In this document: positions 32,169 to 43,991 of the stretch, piece after piece
Position numbering within the stretch: position 1 is the stretch's first letter
Layout of the letters: the number at the start of each line of letters is the position of its first letter
From: Verticillium longisporum
Taxonomy: Eukaryota; Ascomycota; Sordariomycetes; Glomerellales; Plectosphaerellaceae
NCBI GenBank assembly: GCA_019188255.1
Contig: JAETXT010000010.1
Span: 1,178,001 to 1,242,000, forward strand
Direction: 5' to 3'
DNA: 64,000 nt
Position numbers and translations under genes: made by a program
The notes under the pieces: model-generated
Told to the model about the DNA's origin: nothing
The model's input: only the letters and a program-made list of their open reading frames with translations
Databases searched by the model: none

Positions 32169-33360
32169 TGTGGCTGCCAAAGCGTCGACGCTCGCTCTGT
32201 TGATATCGAAGGCAAGTAAGTTCTGGGTATAAGTTGTTCGCTAGGGTCCGAGTCAGGAAAGACAATAACAATTAGGTGTAGAATGCCAATGCCGAGATGC
32301 TTAGGGTAGTATTGAAGAAACAGAAAGGCCGAAATGCACAGAGGACAGCAAGGATGATATACGGCGAGGGATTTGGATGCTCCCAAAAGGAGCAAGGCGA
32401 GGCCTTGCTTGTCGAGCCTGACAGAGAAGTTGGATGTGCCAAGGTTCAGCCACACTCGTGGTGCACGATGGTGCACAAGCGTGTGGCAAGTGGCTGCCCC
32501 AGGCCAATTAGGGCCTGTTGGGACGTCACTGGTCACGTCACTCGCCCGTTGGCCCCGGCGGCCCTGTGACGCTGTCATGATTGACAAGCCTCCAGCGGCC
32601 CAGCTTCCCTGCTGCTGGTCGCCGCTGCACCATGCCTGAGATCGTCACTTGGGGAAGATAAAGTGTGGTGGATGTCCCCAGCTGCCATCGATCGAGCTTG
32701 GGATTTTCGATCCATCATTGCATGTGATGGCCGCCCTGGTAGGCGAGCCGCTCGCTGGGCTGGCTTGCGCGACCCAGCAACCAGGAAGCGAGGCAATGAA
32801 GCGGGAGATGCACAAATCCTCCCACGCTGGCTCACTGATGCTAGCTGATTTGCTCAGAACAGGGGACCGACTCGTTGCCTGTCGTTAAATTCTGCCCGAT
32901 GACTGGGCGCCTGTTTGACTGGGCAGAAGATTCATGGCTCCACTACAGGCTGCTTGTTGGACGTTGCCATTCAATCACGATCATGAGAGGTGAACAAGAC
33001 TTGGTCTGTGATTATGCCCGGGGTTGACTTTAGTTAGGTATACACTGGTGACCGCGATGTGAGTGAAGTGACTCCTCGATATATCAACATATCGGCATTG
33101 AAATCCAAGCTATTTCTGGGAAGGCCTAGTCGTGAACGCATCACGAAGGCAATTATTAATGAGAACAGCATGGGGCAACGTCGGCCAAGTTCGAGGCCGA
33201 TGTAAACCACCAAGGCTTTCTACTATTTTCGCGCTCTACTCTGGGAGGACACAGATACTCCATCTGCTAGAAATCCGGCAAACGAGAAATCGTCGACCCC
33301 AACCTCAAGCACTTACGAACGTGGATTACAAAAAGTCGATTCTCAGAAGACCAGCGTCCC
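32169..33360. other. Intergenic
   Basis: Hydrolase promoter and 3' side of the siderophore transporter. No gene was recognised. Confidence 0.5.
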
Positions 33361-35293
33361 TTAGAAGATCTTGCCCTCCGTCTGCTTGAACTTGGCAACA
33401 TTGACGTTCCTCCAGAGAAGAACGCACGCAAACGCGATGGGCATGAGCGCCGCGCCAGCAATGACCATGTTCCTCTGGACGTCGCCATACGCAGTGACAA
33501 TGGCCTCTCGGATCTCCGAGCCCCACTCGTAGCTGAGCTGGACGCGCAGGTCGCCATAGATGGTAGTGGCATTGGCCTTTGCGCTCTCAGGAAGGTAGTG
33601 CTCGATCTTGCCGGGCATCTGGTTGGTCCAGATACCGCCCGAGATGGCAGAGCCGACGGCGCGGCCGACCGAGGAGGCGAGGCCGATGAGAGCGAGCATG
33701 ACGGTGACTTCGTTATGCGAGACGACGGACATGACGGCGAGCTGCTCGCAGATGATGATGGTGCCGGCCGAGACGGACTTGAGGATCTGGCACATGATGA
33801 TGTAGCCGATGTAGGAATCGGGCTGGCGGAAATGGATCAGGAGGCCGGTCGCGAGCGCGGCGACGGGCACCGCAGCAACGGCAATCCACTTGTAGTGGTT
33901 GGTCTGGCGGATGAGACTGTGAAGTATCAGCAAGATGACAGAGAATATGAAAGAGGCGAGGCGCGGCGTACACTCCGACAATGGGGCCCCAAGTGCAGGA
34001 GGCAATGGTGTAAATGTTCAGGATGAATCCAGCCTGGCTGATGCTGCGCTGGTGAACAACCTGCAGGTACGACGAGAAGAACGAATCCCAAGCGTTGAAG
34101 CTGAGGAACAGGGCACCGGCGACACCGCAGGCTCCGATGATGGTGCGATCCTTCAGGTTGACCCACGGGACGAGCGGCACCGAAGCGTACTTCTTCTCCC
34201 AGAAGCCAAAGGTCGCAAGCAGAAGAGGACCCAAAATGATCATGGCAATAATGTAGCCCGTCTTCCAGCCGTTCGGTGCGTAGGACACCAAACTGAAGGG
34301 TAGCAAGAAGAGAGAGAACCCGGTGACCAAAAGGAGCATGCCGATGACGTCGAACTCCTCAAAGTAGTACCGGCACGACTCCTTCCACGTACGGACGCTC
34401 ACGGGAGAGACGAGCTCAATACCCTGCTTCTTGGCTTGGTTGAGGTTGTACCACAGCATGATACAGATCAAGGCACCGAAGAAGGGGAAGATGATGGCAA
34501 AGGATCCGAAAGCCCAGCGGAATGTGCTGTGTTCGTAGAAAAGCTCGGCCACGATGGGACCGGCAAATGCATTGCCAATGTATGCCGTGGAGTTGAGGGC
34601 AAAGATGATCATGCGGTTGCGTAGGGACGTAAAGTCGGAGATGAGGACGGTGTGGATGTATCCGATACCACCACTTCCAACTGTCCAAAAGACCTGGGCA
34701 GCGGCATATGTCTCGACGTTGCGGCAGAGGGCCATCATGATCAGACCGACTGAACATAGAATGTGGCACAGGAGGTAGCCCTCCATTCTTCCGAAGATGT
34801 TCAAAATCTTGGCCAAGGGCAACTGCGTCACGCCGTACATCAGACCAGATACGATGCCAGTTGTGGCCGTCAATCCATGGCGCTGAAATTCGGACGTGAC
34901 GTATGGAGTGAGGTTCCGAGAAAGCTGCTGCTGCATCGAGTGGGTGTACGAGGTGATGTAGATGCTGTAGCCTGTCAGTACTTGGACGCAAACATCGATT
35001 AGAAGTGAAGAAAGGATGACCCACATGATGTACATGACGACGAGGGCCTTGTAAGACCATGCCGAAGTAATAGCACGAATCTTCTCAACACCATACTGCT
35101 TCTCCTTTGTATCGTATTCAACGTCCGATTCTTCATGCTTGGGCTTGTCTTGCTTTTCGTCACCAGACCTGTCATCCGCAACGACAGCGGAATCCTTGGC
35201 GGCAGCCTTCTCGTCGGCGCCAGTGTGGCTCATGGCATGGCCGAGGGCAGGCCCTGGCTGACCAGCCATATCTTCCTCGGGTCTGGCAGACAT
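33361..35293 (-). CDS. Siderophore-iron transporter, MFS SIT family
   Basis: Plasma-membrane or endosomal importer of ferric siderophores (SIT/ARN family, 14 TM MFS). Exons 35293-33972 and 33916-33361 give 625 residues. The intron donor must be GTACGC at 33971, because the nearby GTGTAC gives the wrong frame. The N-terminal 70 residues are hydrophilic and charged (DDRSGDEKQDKPKHEESDVE). Family landmarks are YGVEKIRAITSAWS, then SSLLIDVCVQVLTGYSIYIT, VSGLMYGVTQLPLAKILNIF, QVFWTVGSGGIGYIHTVLIS and SFNAWDSFFSSYLQVVHQRS. Near the C-terminus GSAISGGIWTNQMPGKIEHY is the conserved SIT loop. Two ATCWGATAA boxes 540-590 bases upstream indicate repression by an SreA/Fep1-type GATA factor under iron sufficiency. 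The exact siderophore is not predictable. Confidence 0.93.
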
Positions 35294-35834
35294 TCTGGGC
35301 GTCGTTTGTGATATTTTCCCTGTCCTGAAGATTTCGTCGGGGGTTCAGCGCAGAACACAGCAGTCAGCGATCGTCAGAATCAGGGTCGCAAGACCACGAG
35401 GGACTGTCTCATGTCTTATAAGTGCAAGGCACTTGCAGATCCCCTCGGTCGCCACAAGGGTCGGAGACCGGAGTTCGTACGACCTTTGCGCGTCCTTGAA
35501 GTTGCATTGCCAGGACGCACGGGAACGGCGCAAAACAGCGCCTGGGCTGGTCGATCACTGCCCAAAGCTCGTGTTCCCCCCTTGGACAGTCTGTCACATT
35601 GGAGCCCACCCTCGGCTTGAATCCTGCGGTCGAGTACATATGCGAGCTGTGGACTTGCGGGTCAAGCTCGCAACGGAGCAACATCCTGCGACGGTAGGGT
35701 AGGGTATGTTGTTGTGGCACCACTTGTGAGCGCCTAGCCCACTAGATCTGGAGCTTTTGGTCCAACAGTCCAATAACAACTTCGGACATGACTATTCAAA
35801 ATCCACAGATCGTCATGTTCAGTTGCCAAGCCGG

Positions 35835-35843
35835 ATCAGATAA
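35835..35843 (+). promoter_or_regulatory. SreA/Fep1-type iron-regulatory box ATCAGATAA
   Basis: Perfect match to the ATCWGATAA consensus known for fungal iron-responsive GATA repressors (SreA, Sre1, Fep1). It lies 542 bases upstream of the SIT start codon. A second box follows 42 bases away on the same strand. Confidence 0.75.
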
Positions 35844-35876
35844 CGGCACGTCGCTTGGACGACCCACAGCTTCCGG

Positions 35877-35885
35877 ATCTGATAA
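35877..35885 (+). promoter_or_regulatory. SreA/Fep1-type iron-regulatory box ATCTGATAA
   Basis: Second perfect ATCWGATAA match, same orientation, embedded like the first in CCGGATC(A/T)GATAAC. The shared flanks suggest a conserved paired arrangement. Confidence 0.75.
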
Positions 35886-37254
35886 CTTTAATCTCAGCCA
35901 CCATCACGCGCCAACGGCAGCCATTTGACCCCTTCCATGCACCTCAATCGCCGCAGCGCTCCAACTGAGAGCTACCAAGCCGGCCAACAGGCCCACACTG
36001 CTCCGACAGCGGTAGCATCGCTTGCCTGTTGAGGTATTTCCTCCACTTGTTGCGCCCCGCCTTCTAGAAGGACATGCCGGCCTCCGTCCGCGTTATCCCG
36101 ATCACTCGCTATCAGGTATTTTCTGACGCTATCGTGACCTGTTATCCGGCTTGGCAATGTTAATAGTGATTTATGAGTGGCTGAGACTAGAACCAGGTCC
36201 ACCAGCATCTTGAAGTAAACCCGAGTCATCTCGCACTGCGCGTTAGCTCGGATTTTTTATTCTGGATCGCTGTGAAGGTTAGGCTTTGAGCATGGTGGTG
36301 TTGCTTCTAACCCGTGTAACTTTCATGTATGCTATATTCCTTGACAGGCCAAATTTGCCCTAGTGGGCTGGAGAAGCTGGCTTGTCTTATTGAATGGCGG
36401 AGCTCCGCTGTCGGTGGTCACCACCTCCTGCTGACGATCTATGTGCTAACCCCCCCGTCCACATTGGTATGCTGTTCGCAATGCAGGCCTGGCTGCTTCG
36501 CAGTCAGAAACGAGTCATCATCAGTGGGTATGAGTTAGGTGCATGCGAGCCAGGGTGCACTGACTCACCTGCGTCTGTTTCTTTTGGTCTTCTTTGTCAG
36601 TAAATGCCTGTACAGACTTTTCAGTTCTACTTTGGGAATCTGCCGTCCTCCACAGCCGACGGGGTCCGCATTATCATCAGAGACACATGGTTGGCAAGTC
36701 AGATCTCATGTGAACCGAAGCTCGGCTCACCGTACAATGCAACACCAACGTTGCATTGATCCCTGCTGCATGAAGAACGAGACGATTGTTTTCCGGGTCT
36801 CTTCTCTGCATGAGTGAACTTCACATACCAAGCTTTACAGCATACGTAGCGCCACAACGAGTACAACATAACAGGCGCCAATCACCGTGGACTAAGGTAC
36901 TCACCGGACATCGGGTTCAGCCCATTGCACAGGTAAGTTTGGTAAAAAGCTGCGCTCTCGTGTTAGTCTCCCAAGAGCTTAAATTTTGCTTGCATGGGTG
37001 GAGCCATAGTAGGTCCCGAATAACATCAACGTTTGGTTTGTTTCGATAGACTACGAGCGTGAGACCCTGTGGTCCGAATAAATCCTGCGGTCGTAATCTC
37101 CCCGCCGTGTTCCGGGGACTTAGCGCGGAGGTTGCTGTGCATTGTTTTCTCTTCAACATGAAGTCGGATTCCACATTTCAGCCCAAAATTGCCCAATAAA
37201 CTTCAGCTTCTATGTTCTAATGACGGTGAGATACGACCTACAATGATTCATAAA

Positions 37255-38673
37255 TCAAGTGCATTGCGAGTACCATTGGTTTTGCGCCTTGCAGGTAGTC
37301 CCTGACTGACAGCAAGTTGCGCCAGTCCAACCTTGCCCGCCACATTGCGCCCAAGCAGCAGCACAGCTTCCGCTACCGCTAGGAGGGGGCTCGCCGGGGA
37401 GATGGAGTTGTTGGGGGCGAAGGAGTGCCAGACCCAGCAGTGCAGGTGCCAGTTCCCACAATGCAGTTTCTCTCGGCCGCAGTTCTGAATCGAGTAAGTC
37501 AGCCATGCCCACCCCATGCAGCATGCACCAGGAGACCTCCTCGGGTCCAGAAGCGACTCACATTCCAATAACGTAACCGTGGCGAGCACTGCGTGGCAAG
37601 GTCAAACTTGCAGGTGACCAGTTGGCAGTGGCAATGTTGCTGGTTTCGAAGGGCTGGTATCCACGGCCGCGAGTGTAGTCGTCGATCAGCATATGCCACT
37701 TGCTCGGCGTGATGTTGTCACGGAACACCAAAGGTCCTTCGCCAGCGGGTAGGCCCTGACCAATCTCGTTACGAATGACGGTCCAGGGTCCGTTCAGGGT
37801 GCTTGCGCGAGCTTGCTCTACGAGGTTGTTCGGTCCGTTCTTTGCTGAAGCGGTAGAATATGGACGACGATGGGTCGCGGAAGACGGTGGCGTCCATGCC
37901 GGCGCCCGTGAGCCACTTCTCGGCAGGGTGAAGCTGACAAAGTCAGTGGTAAAAGAGCGCATGATGAACAAACCTTCCCCCTGAATGGATGTTAGCAGTC
38001 ATTGTAATGCAAGAGAATTATGATGAGCCTTAAGATTGCACGTCCAGTGGACGAGGTCTAGAGAGCGAGGACCCGCATTAGTAACTCTAAGACACTCTGA
38101 TTCGAGGTGATAACGTACAGCGGCTGGTTGCAGGATCCCATATGGCATCTAGGGCCCAGGTCATGCCAGCGTTGCTTGGACTCACAATCCTCAGTTGGGA
38201 AGCTGACCAAGTTCTCAAGTTGCTCGACTCCCACACGACAAGACCTTTGGACCCATTGGAGGTGTAGTCATCACCTACATCCCAGCCCCGAGGGTATACT
38301 CGGAGGTCCGTGGCGATAATCCAATATTTCTTGCCGTCTTGGCTGCGAATGATACTGGGATCACGCACACCCTTCATCCCGACAGTGGAGCTCAGCACAG
38401 GCTGGCCATTGTTTACAGTGGTCCAGGAACCTGGGTTGTTATTGTTCGATACGGCCATGTAAATTTGTTCGCCGTTGGCAGTTCCCTCTCTAGTGAACTG
38501 TTGGTGTCAGTTGTGCACATTCGAGACGTCTTGGCGGCATTGCGTCCAGTGAACTCACATAAACCATCAAGTAGTCGCTTAATTAGTTGTCCATTCTGGC
38601 GACTCTCCAGTGATGCGGGCACCGCAACAGTCACCCAAGTCAGGGCGGCGAACACAAAATGACACAGCTTCAT
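37255..38673 (-). pseudogene. GH43 family glycoside hydrolase with C-terminal CBM1, several reading-frame breaks
   Basis: Would be a secreted arabinan/xylan-side-chain enzyme bound to cellulose. On the minus strand it has a signal peptide (MKLCHFVFAALTWVTVAVPA). Then come YLMVY|FTREGTANGEQIYMAVS (intron 38558-38498), GMKGVRDPSIIRSQDGKKYW with the GH43 catalytic-base Asp, AGMTWALDAIWDP, YLVHW, GLFIMRSFTTDFVSF, AGMDATVFRDPSSSIFYRFS, TLNGPWTVIRNEIGQGLPAG, EGPLVFRDN, and RHGYVIGITAAERN. A Thr/Pro/Ser linker ([13 protein letters not shown]) leads to the CBM1 ([20 protein letters not shown], ending WYSQCT). Frame breaks appear at 37977-37980 (-1, acceptor G run), 37926-37928 (-1), 37841-37843 (+1) and 37396-37399 (+1). 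The exon 1/2 join near 38570-38590 is unresolved. All dated breaks are in mononucleotide runs, so real decay and consensus errors cannot be separated here. Confidence 0.78.
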
Positions 38674-40238
38674 TGTGATATCAAGGTAATGAAGTTTGGT
38701 TCAGTACTCGAGAAATGTCGATCAATCTGGTGCCATGGCTAGCACCGCGCTAATATTTGTAGTTTGTTCGGCTGGCCAGGGAGGGCCATGGGTCTAAATC
38801 TGCAGTTCGTGATCTCTCGACGTGATCAACGGAACAGACAAGTAACTACACGTGGAAGTTCCACAGAAATCACCCAGGATGGGCCAACGGTGCGTGAGAC
38901 TCCGATTTGTTCCTCCGCCCGAGCATTTTAGGACCAGCGCAAGCACGATTTGGTCGGGTTGAAGGAGCCGGTATTGGTGTGCGAAGGACTTAGGTCGCAA
39001 CAACCACAAGTGTCCCATTGATGTGACCACACCTGCAGTATGTGCCCCGGGTCTCTTGCATGAAGAATGCGGGGAATACACGGTGTGTTTCTTGGAGTTG
39101 GGGGATTTGAAGAATAAGGAGACTTAGTCAGTTTAATGACTCTCAACATCATCATACGGCCAAATCTGGTACACGGAGTGGTATCCGCTCTATCATGTGC
39201 ACAAGCTGGATTCAAATGACTGGCTTCAAGAGCGGATACTCGGGTCTCGGTATTCTTCATGTATGCATAGGGGAGAGCTCATGTGCCTAACAATTGTGTT
39301 CAGTAACGGCACTCCTAGATTTCCAGATGTCACGTACTGCACATGTAATTGGATTTTCCGTCAAGATTGTATGTTCAATGCATTCACCGACGCATAGGAC
39401 GATGAAGCTCGATCATTCAGGGACTTGGTGGCAGCAATGTATCATTTACTTCTGAGCGGCTCGTTGATGGTCGCTTAGGTTACAGATCTGGGCCACGATG
39501 GTTCTCGCTTCTCACTTCAACAGAGCCAGATTGGCCTTTGTAAATGATGGGACCCATGTTGCGATCCCTTTGAGAAGTTTGACTCAGTACTCTGTTGTCT
39601 ATCCAACAAGAACGTCTCATGGGACGCACGCGAAATTATCAAGGCAGGGTTTCCGACAGACTGGACATCGACCCAGAGCCGCCACTCACTTATGGGTATA
39701 CCACTTGGGGAGATACGGAAGTGGCTGTTGGAATTCCTAGGTCAGCGAACTGACTCGTTGTATTAAAATATGGCGGATACGATTCCATGATGGATGTAGG
39801 GCACCATGTAACCGTACTTGAATCGGCCAATGCCATCTTTTTCTGCAGGTGCGTAGGTCACGCCTGATAAATAATGAGCATGTTGACAAACATCTACAAG
39901 CGTGCCAATCATCGAGAATACATGCTCTATCAAGTTTCAAGGCCCAGATCGCGGCATACTTCCTGCAATCTGGTATGGAGAAGTATTATTCGGACATTAA
40001 TCTGCCAGCGGATACAAGCACCACCGGCAGCACCAACTCCGTTTTCTTAACAAGGAAATATTCAAGAGGTGTTAAGATGAGCATGGAAATAAACGTTTAC
40101 TATTGAGTACCCCAGTAATGTGAGAGTCTCCTTATGACGATTTTTGTCGTTGAGAGCTTGCTCGCGGCACCTGTGTTTGTCAAATTCGCCCGTAGACTGA
40201 CTATTCTGACTACCCTTTCATTGGAAACTCTAGTCAGC
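38674..40238. other. Intergenic between divergent wall-enzyme genes
   Basis: Shared upstream region of the GH43 (-) and GH10 (+) loci. No gene, repeat or obvious xylanase-regulator cluster was recognised. Confidence 0.45.
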
Positions 40239-41629
40239 ATGGTCAACATCACGATTTCCCTCCAGCTTGCTTTGGGTGCGTCCAGTCTAGTCTCATCTGA
40301 CGGTCTCAATGCTAGAGCCAAAGCACGCGGCCGCTACTGGGGCACGGCCATCAACCCGTCGGTCATGAGCGACAGCCGCGCCAACCCCATCGCCAGCAAC
40401 GGCTAGGATTTCGGGTCATACACTTGTGAGAATGAGATGAAGTTCGATGCCCTGCAGCCGTCTCGTGGCACTTTCAATTACGGCAACGCAGATCGTATTG
40501 TTGCGCAGGCCAAGGCGAACGGCATGAACATGCGTTGTCACGCGCTCATCTGGCATTCGCAGGTGCCCTCCTAGGTCAGCAACGGCAATTTTGACCGCAC
40601 GACCATGATCAGTATCTTGGAGACGCACATCCGCAACGTGGTGACGCACTTCAAGGGTAATTCGAGATCGGATACATAACAGCGTGGGTTATTCAATATC
40701 TGACGGGTGAACCAGGAGCCTGCTACGCTTGGGATGTCGTCAATGAAGCCCTCAACGAAGATGGCACATACCGCACCACTGACTCGGTTTGGTACCGCAC
40801 TATCGGAGCCGACTACATCCCGCTGGCGTTCAAGGCAGTCAGGGCCGCGGATCCCAACGCAAAGCTGTATTACAACGACTACATCTGTGACCGCCCAGGT
40901 CGCAAGGCAACCGGCGCGCAGAACCTCATCCGCATGGTCCGGGATGCTGGTGCACCCATTCACGGCATGGGACTGCAGGGCCACATGACCACTGGGCAGA
41001 TTGGATCGCTTGCTACTCTGACTGAGAATCTCCGGGCATTTGCCAATTTGAACGTTGACGTTGCGTACACGGAACTTGTCAGTATTATTCCATGTACCGA
41101 CAGCAAGGACTTGCCTTCGAGCGATTTCGAGCCCATGAAAAGACCAAACTGCTGAGACAATCGTGCACTTTAGGACATGGTAGCCCGCAGCGGCTCAAGC
41201 CAGTTCCAACAGCAGGCCACAGATTGGGCCACTGTCGTTCAAGCCTGCCTCGCTGTCGCGCGCTGCGTCGGCATCACGGGTTGGGGTTTCACCGACGCGC
41301 ACACCTGGATCGGCGGCGGCAACCCGCTCATTTGGGACGCAAGCTATCAGAAGAAGCCGGCCTACAATGCCATTCTCACTGCATGGGGTAGCAGCAGCGG
41401 AACCCCTCTCACGACGCCCCCGACGACGCCACCCCCATCTGGCAACGTAAGTACACCTGATGGGCGTCGTGACGTCTATTGAAGGAGAAAGGGAGAAGAG
41501 CTGACCATGTTGCCTACGCAGTGCTCTCCCCTGTACGGCCAGTGCGACGGACAAGGCTAGACGGGTAGCACATGCTGCAGCCAAGGGACGTGCCGCGCCC
41601 AGAACCAGTGGTACTCGCAGTGTCTGTGA
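40239..41629 (+). pseudogene. GH10 endo-1,4-beta-xylanase with CBM1, three in-frame TAG codons
   Basis: Four exons (40239-40656, 40716-41077, 41174-41446, 41522-41629) keep frame over 387 codons. GH10 landmarks are RGRYWGTAINPSV, CENEMKFDALQPSRGTFNYG, RCHALIWHSQVPS, ACYAWDVVNEALNEDG (acid/base Glu), LYYNDYICD, HGMGLQGHMT, and the nucleophile region VAYTEL|D. GITGWGFTDAHTWIGGGNPL follows. A Thr/Pro linker leads to the CBM1 (GQCDGQG, TGSTCC, NQWYSQCL). In-frame TAG codons lie at 40404-40406, 40572-40574 and 41558-41560. The second replaces the Trp of VPSW, the third the Trp of GWTG, and the first most likely a Gln. All three are explained by C-to-T in CpA on one strand or the other, as in RIP. 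The signal peptide region is also weak. Other genes in the window end in TAG, so reassignment of TAG is not an option. Confidence 0.87.
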
Positions 41630-42172
41630 GCGCACGCCTGGACCGGTCTCGCAGGTGCAGTAGTCTGCGTTGACAGGCCACATGAAGAAGACCCGGTGGG
41701 CATGATGCTTGGTAGGGATTCGAAATGGTAGGACCCCTCATTGATCTGACGACTAGTGTATATGAGTGAAATGTCGATTCTCATCACCCAGAGACCTATC
41801 AGAGAATCTCGTCCATGACCACGACAGTAGGGGTGCAGACGGCAATCGAGATGGATTCTGTCAAACGAGTTTCTCAATGTACACTAGTGGTCTGTCGAAT
41901 AACTAGCACCAGGCTGTTAGGTCGAGACCAGGGGATCCTGGACGGCGCCAGGCACAGCAGCATTGTTCATGAGGTTTTGGGTTCATGTGTCCACCACTAC
42001 TGAGTCAATGACGTCGTTGAATTCCATGTACCCGTCATGACATGACCGCCATAACCCAAACCAACACTTCAAGTCGCAACTCCCGGTCAACATTGAAGCC
42101 GTGGCCGACCAGTCAAGCCATCTTCGTCCCGTTTTCCGACTCTTACTGAACAGAAAAGCACAATCGGACATT
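41630..42172. other. Intergenic
   Basis: 3' flank of the GH10 remnant and promoter of the FAD oxidoreductase gene. Nothing else was recognised. Confidence 0.5.
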
Positions 42173-43991
42173 ATGGCACCAAATGGAATCAGTGGACAGC
42201 ATGGCGAGCCAGCATCGCAGTCGGGCAAGAAGCGGGTGCTCATCGTCGGAGCAGGCGCTGCAGGGTGAGACGACGGGCAGAGGTGAACATGAACGGTAGC
42301 TAACGTGTGACAGCATGTCGGCGGCTCATCACCTGTCGCAGCACCGTGACAGGTTCGACGTGACGCTTATCGATGCCGTGGATTACTGCGGCGGCCAGGC
42401 CTTCTCGATCCCTCTGGACAAGGAACGGTACGGCGCCTCGTGGTGCAACCAGGGCGTCCAGGGCGGCTCTTACATCTTTCATCACACGTTCACCATGTTT
42501 AATCGCCAGGGCTACCAGGCTGACCCTGTCAACCTGCACGTGTCCTTTGGCAAGGACGAGACGTTTTGGACCAACGTCTTCCCGACCAAGGTGTTGGCCG
42601 AACACCAGAGTGAGGTCCGGCGCTTCGCCAAGGTTTTGAAGTTTATGCGTTGGTTTGAGGTCTTCTTCGCCTTGCTGCCTCTGCGGCTCGTCCTCAAGAT
42701 GTTCTTCTTCTCCGAGGATTTCATCAATATCGTCGCTCTGCCCATGACTGCGCTCTTTCTCGGCACTGGAAACGCGACGCCCGAGGTCCCGGCCGTCATG
42801 CTCGAGCGGCTGTGCACGTCTCCCACCTATGGCATGTGGTACCCAGCCAACGAGAATACGGTTGTCGACAATAAGCCGCCGATGGTTGTGTTCCCCAACT
42901 TTTCCGAGTTTTACAGCACGTGGAAGCAGGATCTCGAGTCGCGCGGCGTGACGGTCCGCCTGTCGACCGAGCTGGACGAAGTTGTCGAGCGCAGCAAGAA
43001 GGGCGTCACGGTGCGTCTGCGCGCAAGGCGACCGGCCGAGGACTCGCATAACCCCGCCGGCGCCGACCAGGACATTCCGCCGCAGGACGAGTTCTTCGAC
43101 GAGCTGGTGCTGTGCACGTTGGCGGACACGGCCAAGCGTGTGCTCAGCAAGACGGCGTCGTGGCGCGAGCGCAAGGTGCTGGGGTCGGCCAAGTTCAGCG
43201 ACGATATCACCATCACGCACAACGACTCGGACTACATGAAGAAGCACTATGAGAACTTTTACCGCGACGACCTCGCCATCCGGGATACCAATGGCGTCGA
43301 CCAGTCGGGACGGCTCGAGGAGGCGAAGACGAGCTTCCGACCAATGTACTACATCAAGATGTACGACCAGGACCGACAGAAGCTCGAAATGTGCTTCGAC
43401 ACGACAAACTACCAGTCGCAGTTTCCGGAGAAGGTGCCGTTTGAGCAGCACGTTTTCCAGACCATCTACCTCAACAAGGACCGCGACAGCGAGCTGTGGT
43501 CGGACAATGAGATTGCCGAGGACAAGATCATCCGCAAGGACTGGTGGCACCAGCTGTGCCACAGCTACACGCACTACCTGCTCGTCGTGCCCTGGATCAT
43601 GTTCCTGCAGGCGCGAAACAGCGTGCGCTTCGGCGGTTCGTGGACGCTCGTCAACGCCCACGAGGTCGCCATCATCTCGGGTCTCGCGGCCGCCGTGGAC
43701 CTGGGCGCCGATTACCCGGAGGATCTCGAGAATGACCGGTTCGCGTTCCTGTGCTTCCGTCTGTACTACCTTCTCAGCTACGGTAAGTGGTACCGCCGCA
43801 AGTACAGCAAGGGCGCGCCGACGACGCAGCTCGCCAGAGACGGAGCAAGCTGGCCGACGAGCACGTACGGAGGTGTGTACCAGGGGCCTGGCGTCGCGAC
43901 TGAGGAGCGGAGGTGCTGGAGGCAGGAGATGAAGACTGGAAGGAGCACCGACAATCTTGCGCAGGATAATGGCGGTAGGAGTCAACCTTGA
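42173..43991 (+). CDS. FAD-dependent oxidoreductase (amine-oxidase-like, NAD(P)-binding Rossmann)
   Basis: Exons 42173-42264 and 42314-43991 (49-nt intron) give 589 residues. A dinucleotide-binding motif starts near residue 22: KRVLIVGAGAAGMSAAHHL, ending in the acidic strand VTLIDA. It is followed by GGQAFSIPL and GASWCNQGVQGGSYIFHHTF. The splice site lies exactly within the GxGxxG loop, a common position in this family. Later segments (FVLQARNS-type MFLQARNSVRFGGSWTLVNAH, then EVAIISGLAAAVDLGADYP) match uncharacterised fungal flavoproteins of the amine-oxidase superfamily. No signal peptide is seen. Substrate and pathway are unknown. A very long antisense open frame covers the same region but is a composition effect. 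Confidence 0.83.

Larger units (their letters stand above)
35294..37254. other. Intergenic; SIT promoter with iron boxes
   Basis: About 2 kb. The left part is the SIT gene promoter with the two GATA boxes. The right part (36-37.2 kb) has no recognisable gene or repeat. Confidence 0.5.

Noticed and set aside
40239..41629. Reassignment of TAG to tryptophan or programmed readthrough in the xylanase
   Set aside because: Several genes in the window end with TAG (for example the permease at 4785), and intact TGG codons occur in the same gene. RIP-type mutation explains all three sites.
42300..43985. 561-codon open frame antisense to the FAD oxidoreductase gene
   Set aside because: The product has no domain and the sense strand encodes a clear flavoprotein with an intron at the expected place. 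Long antisense frames are common in GC-biased coding sequence.
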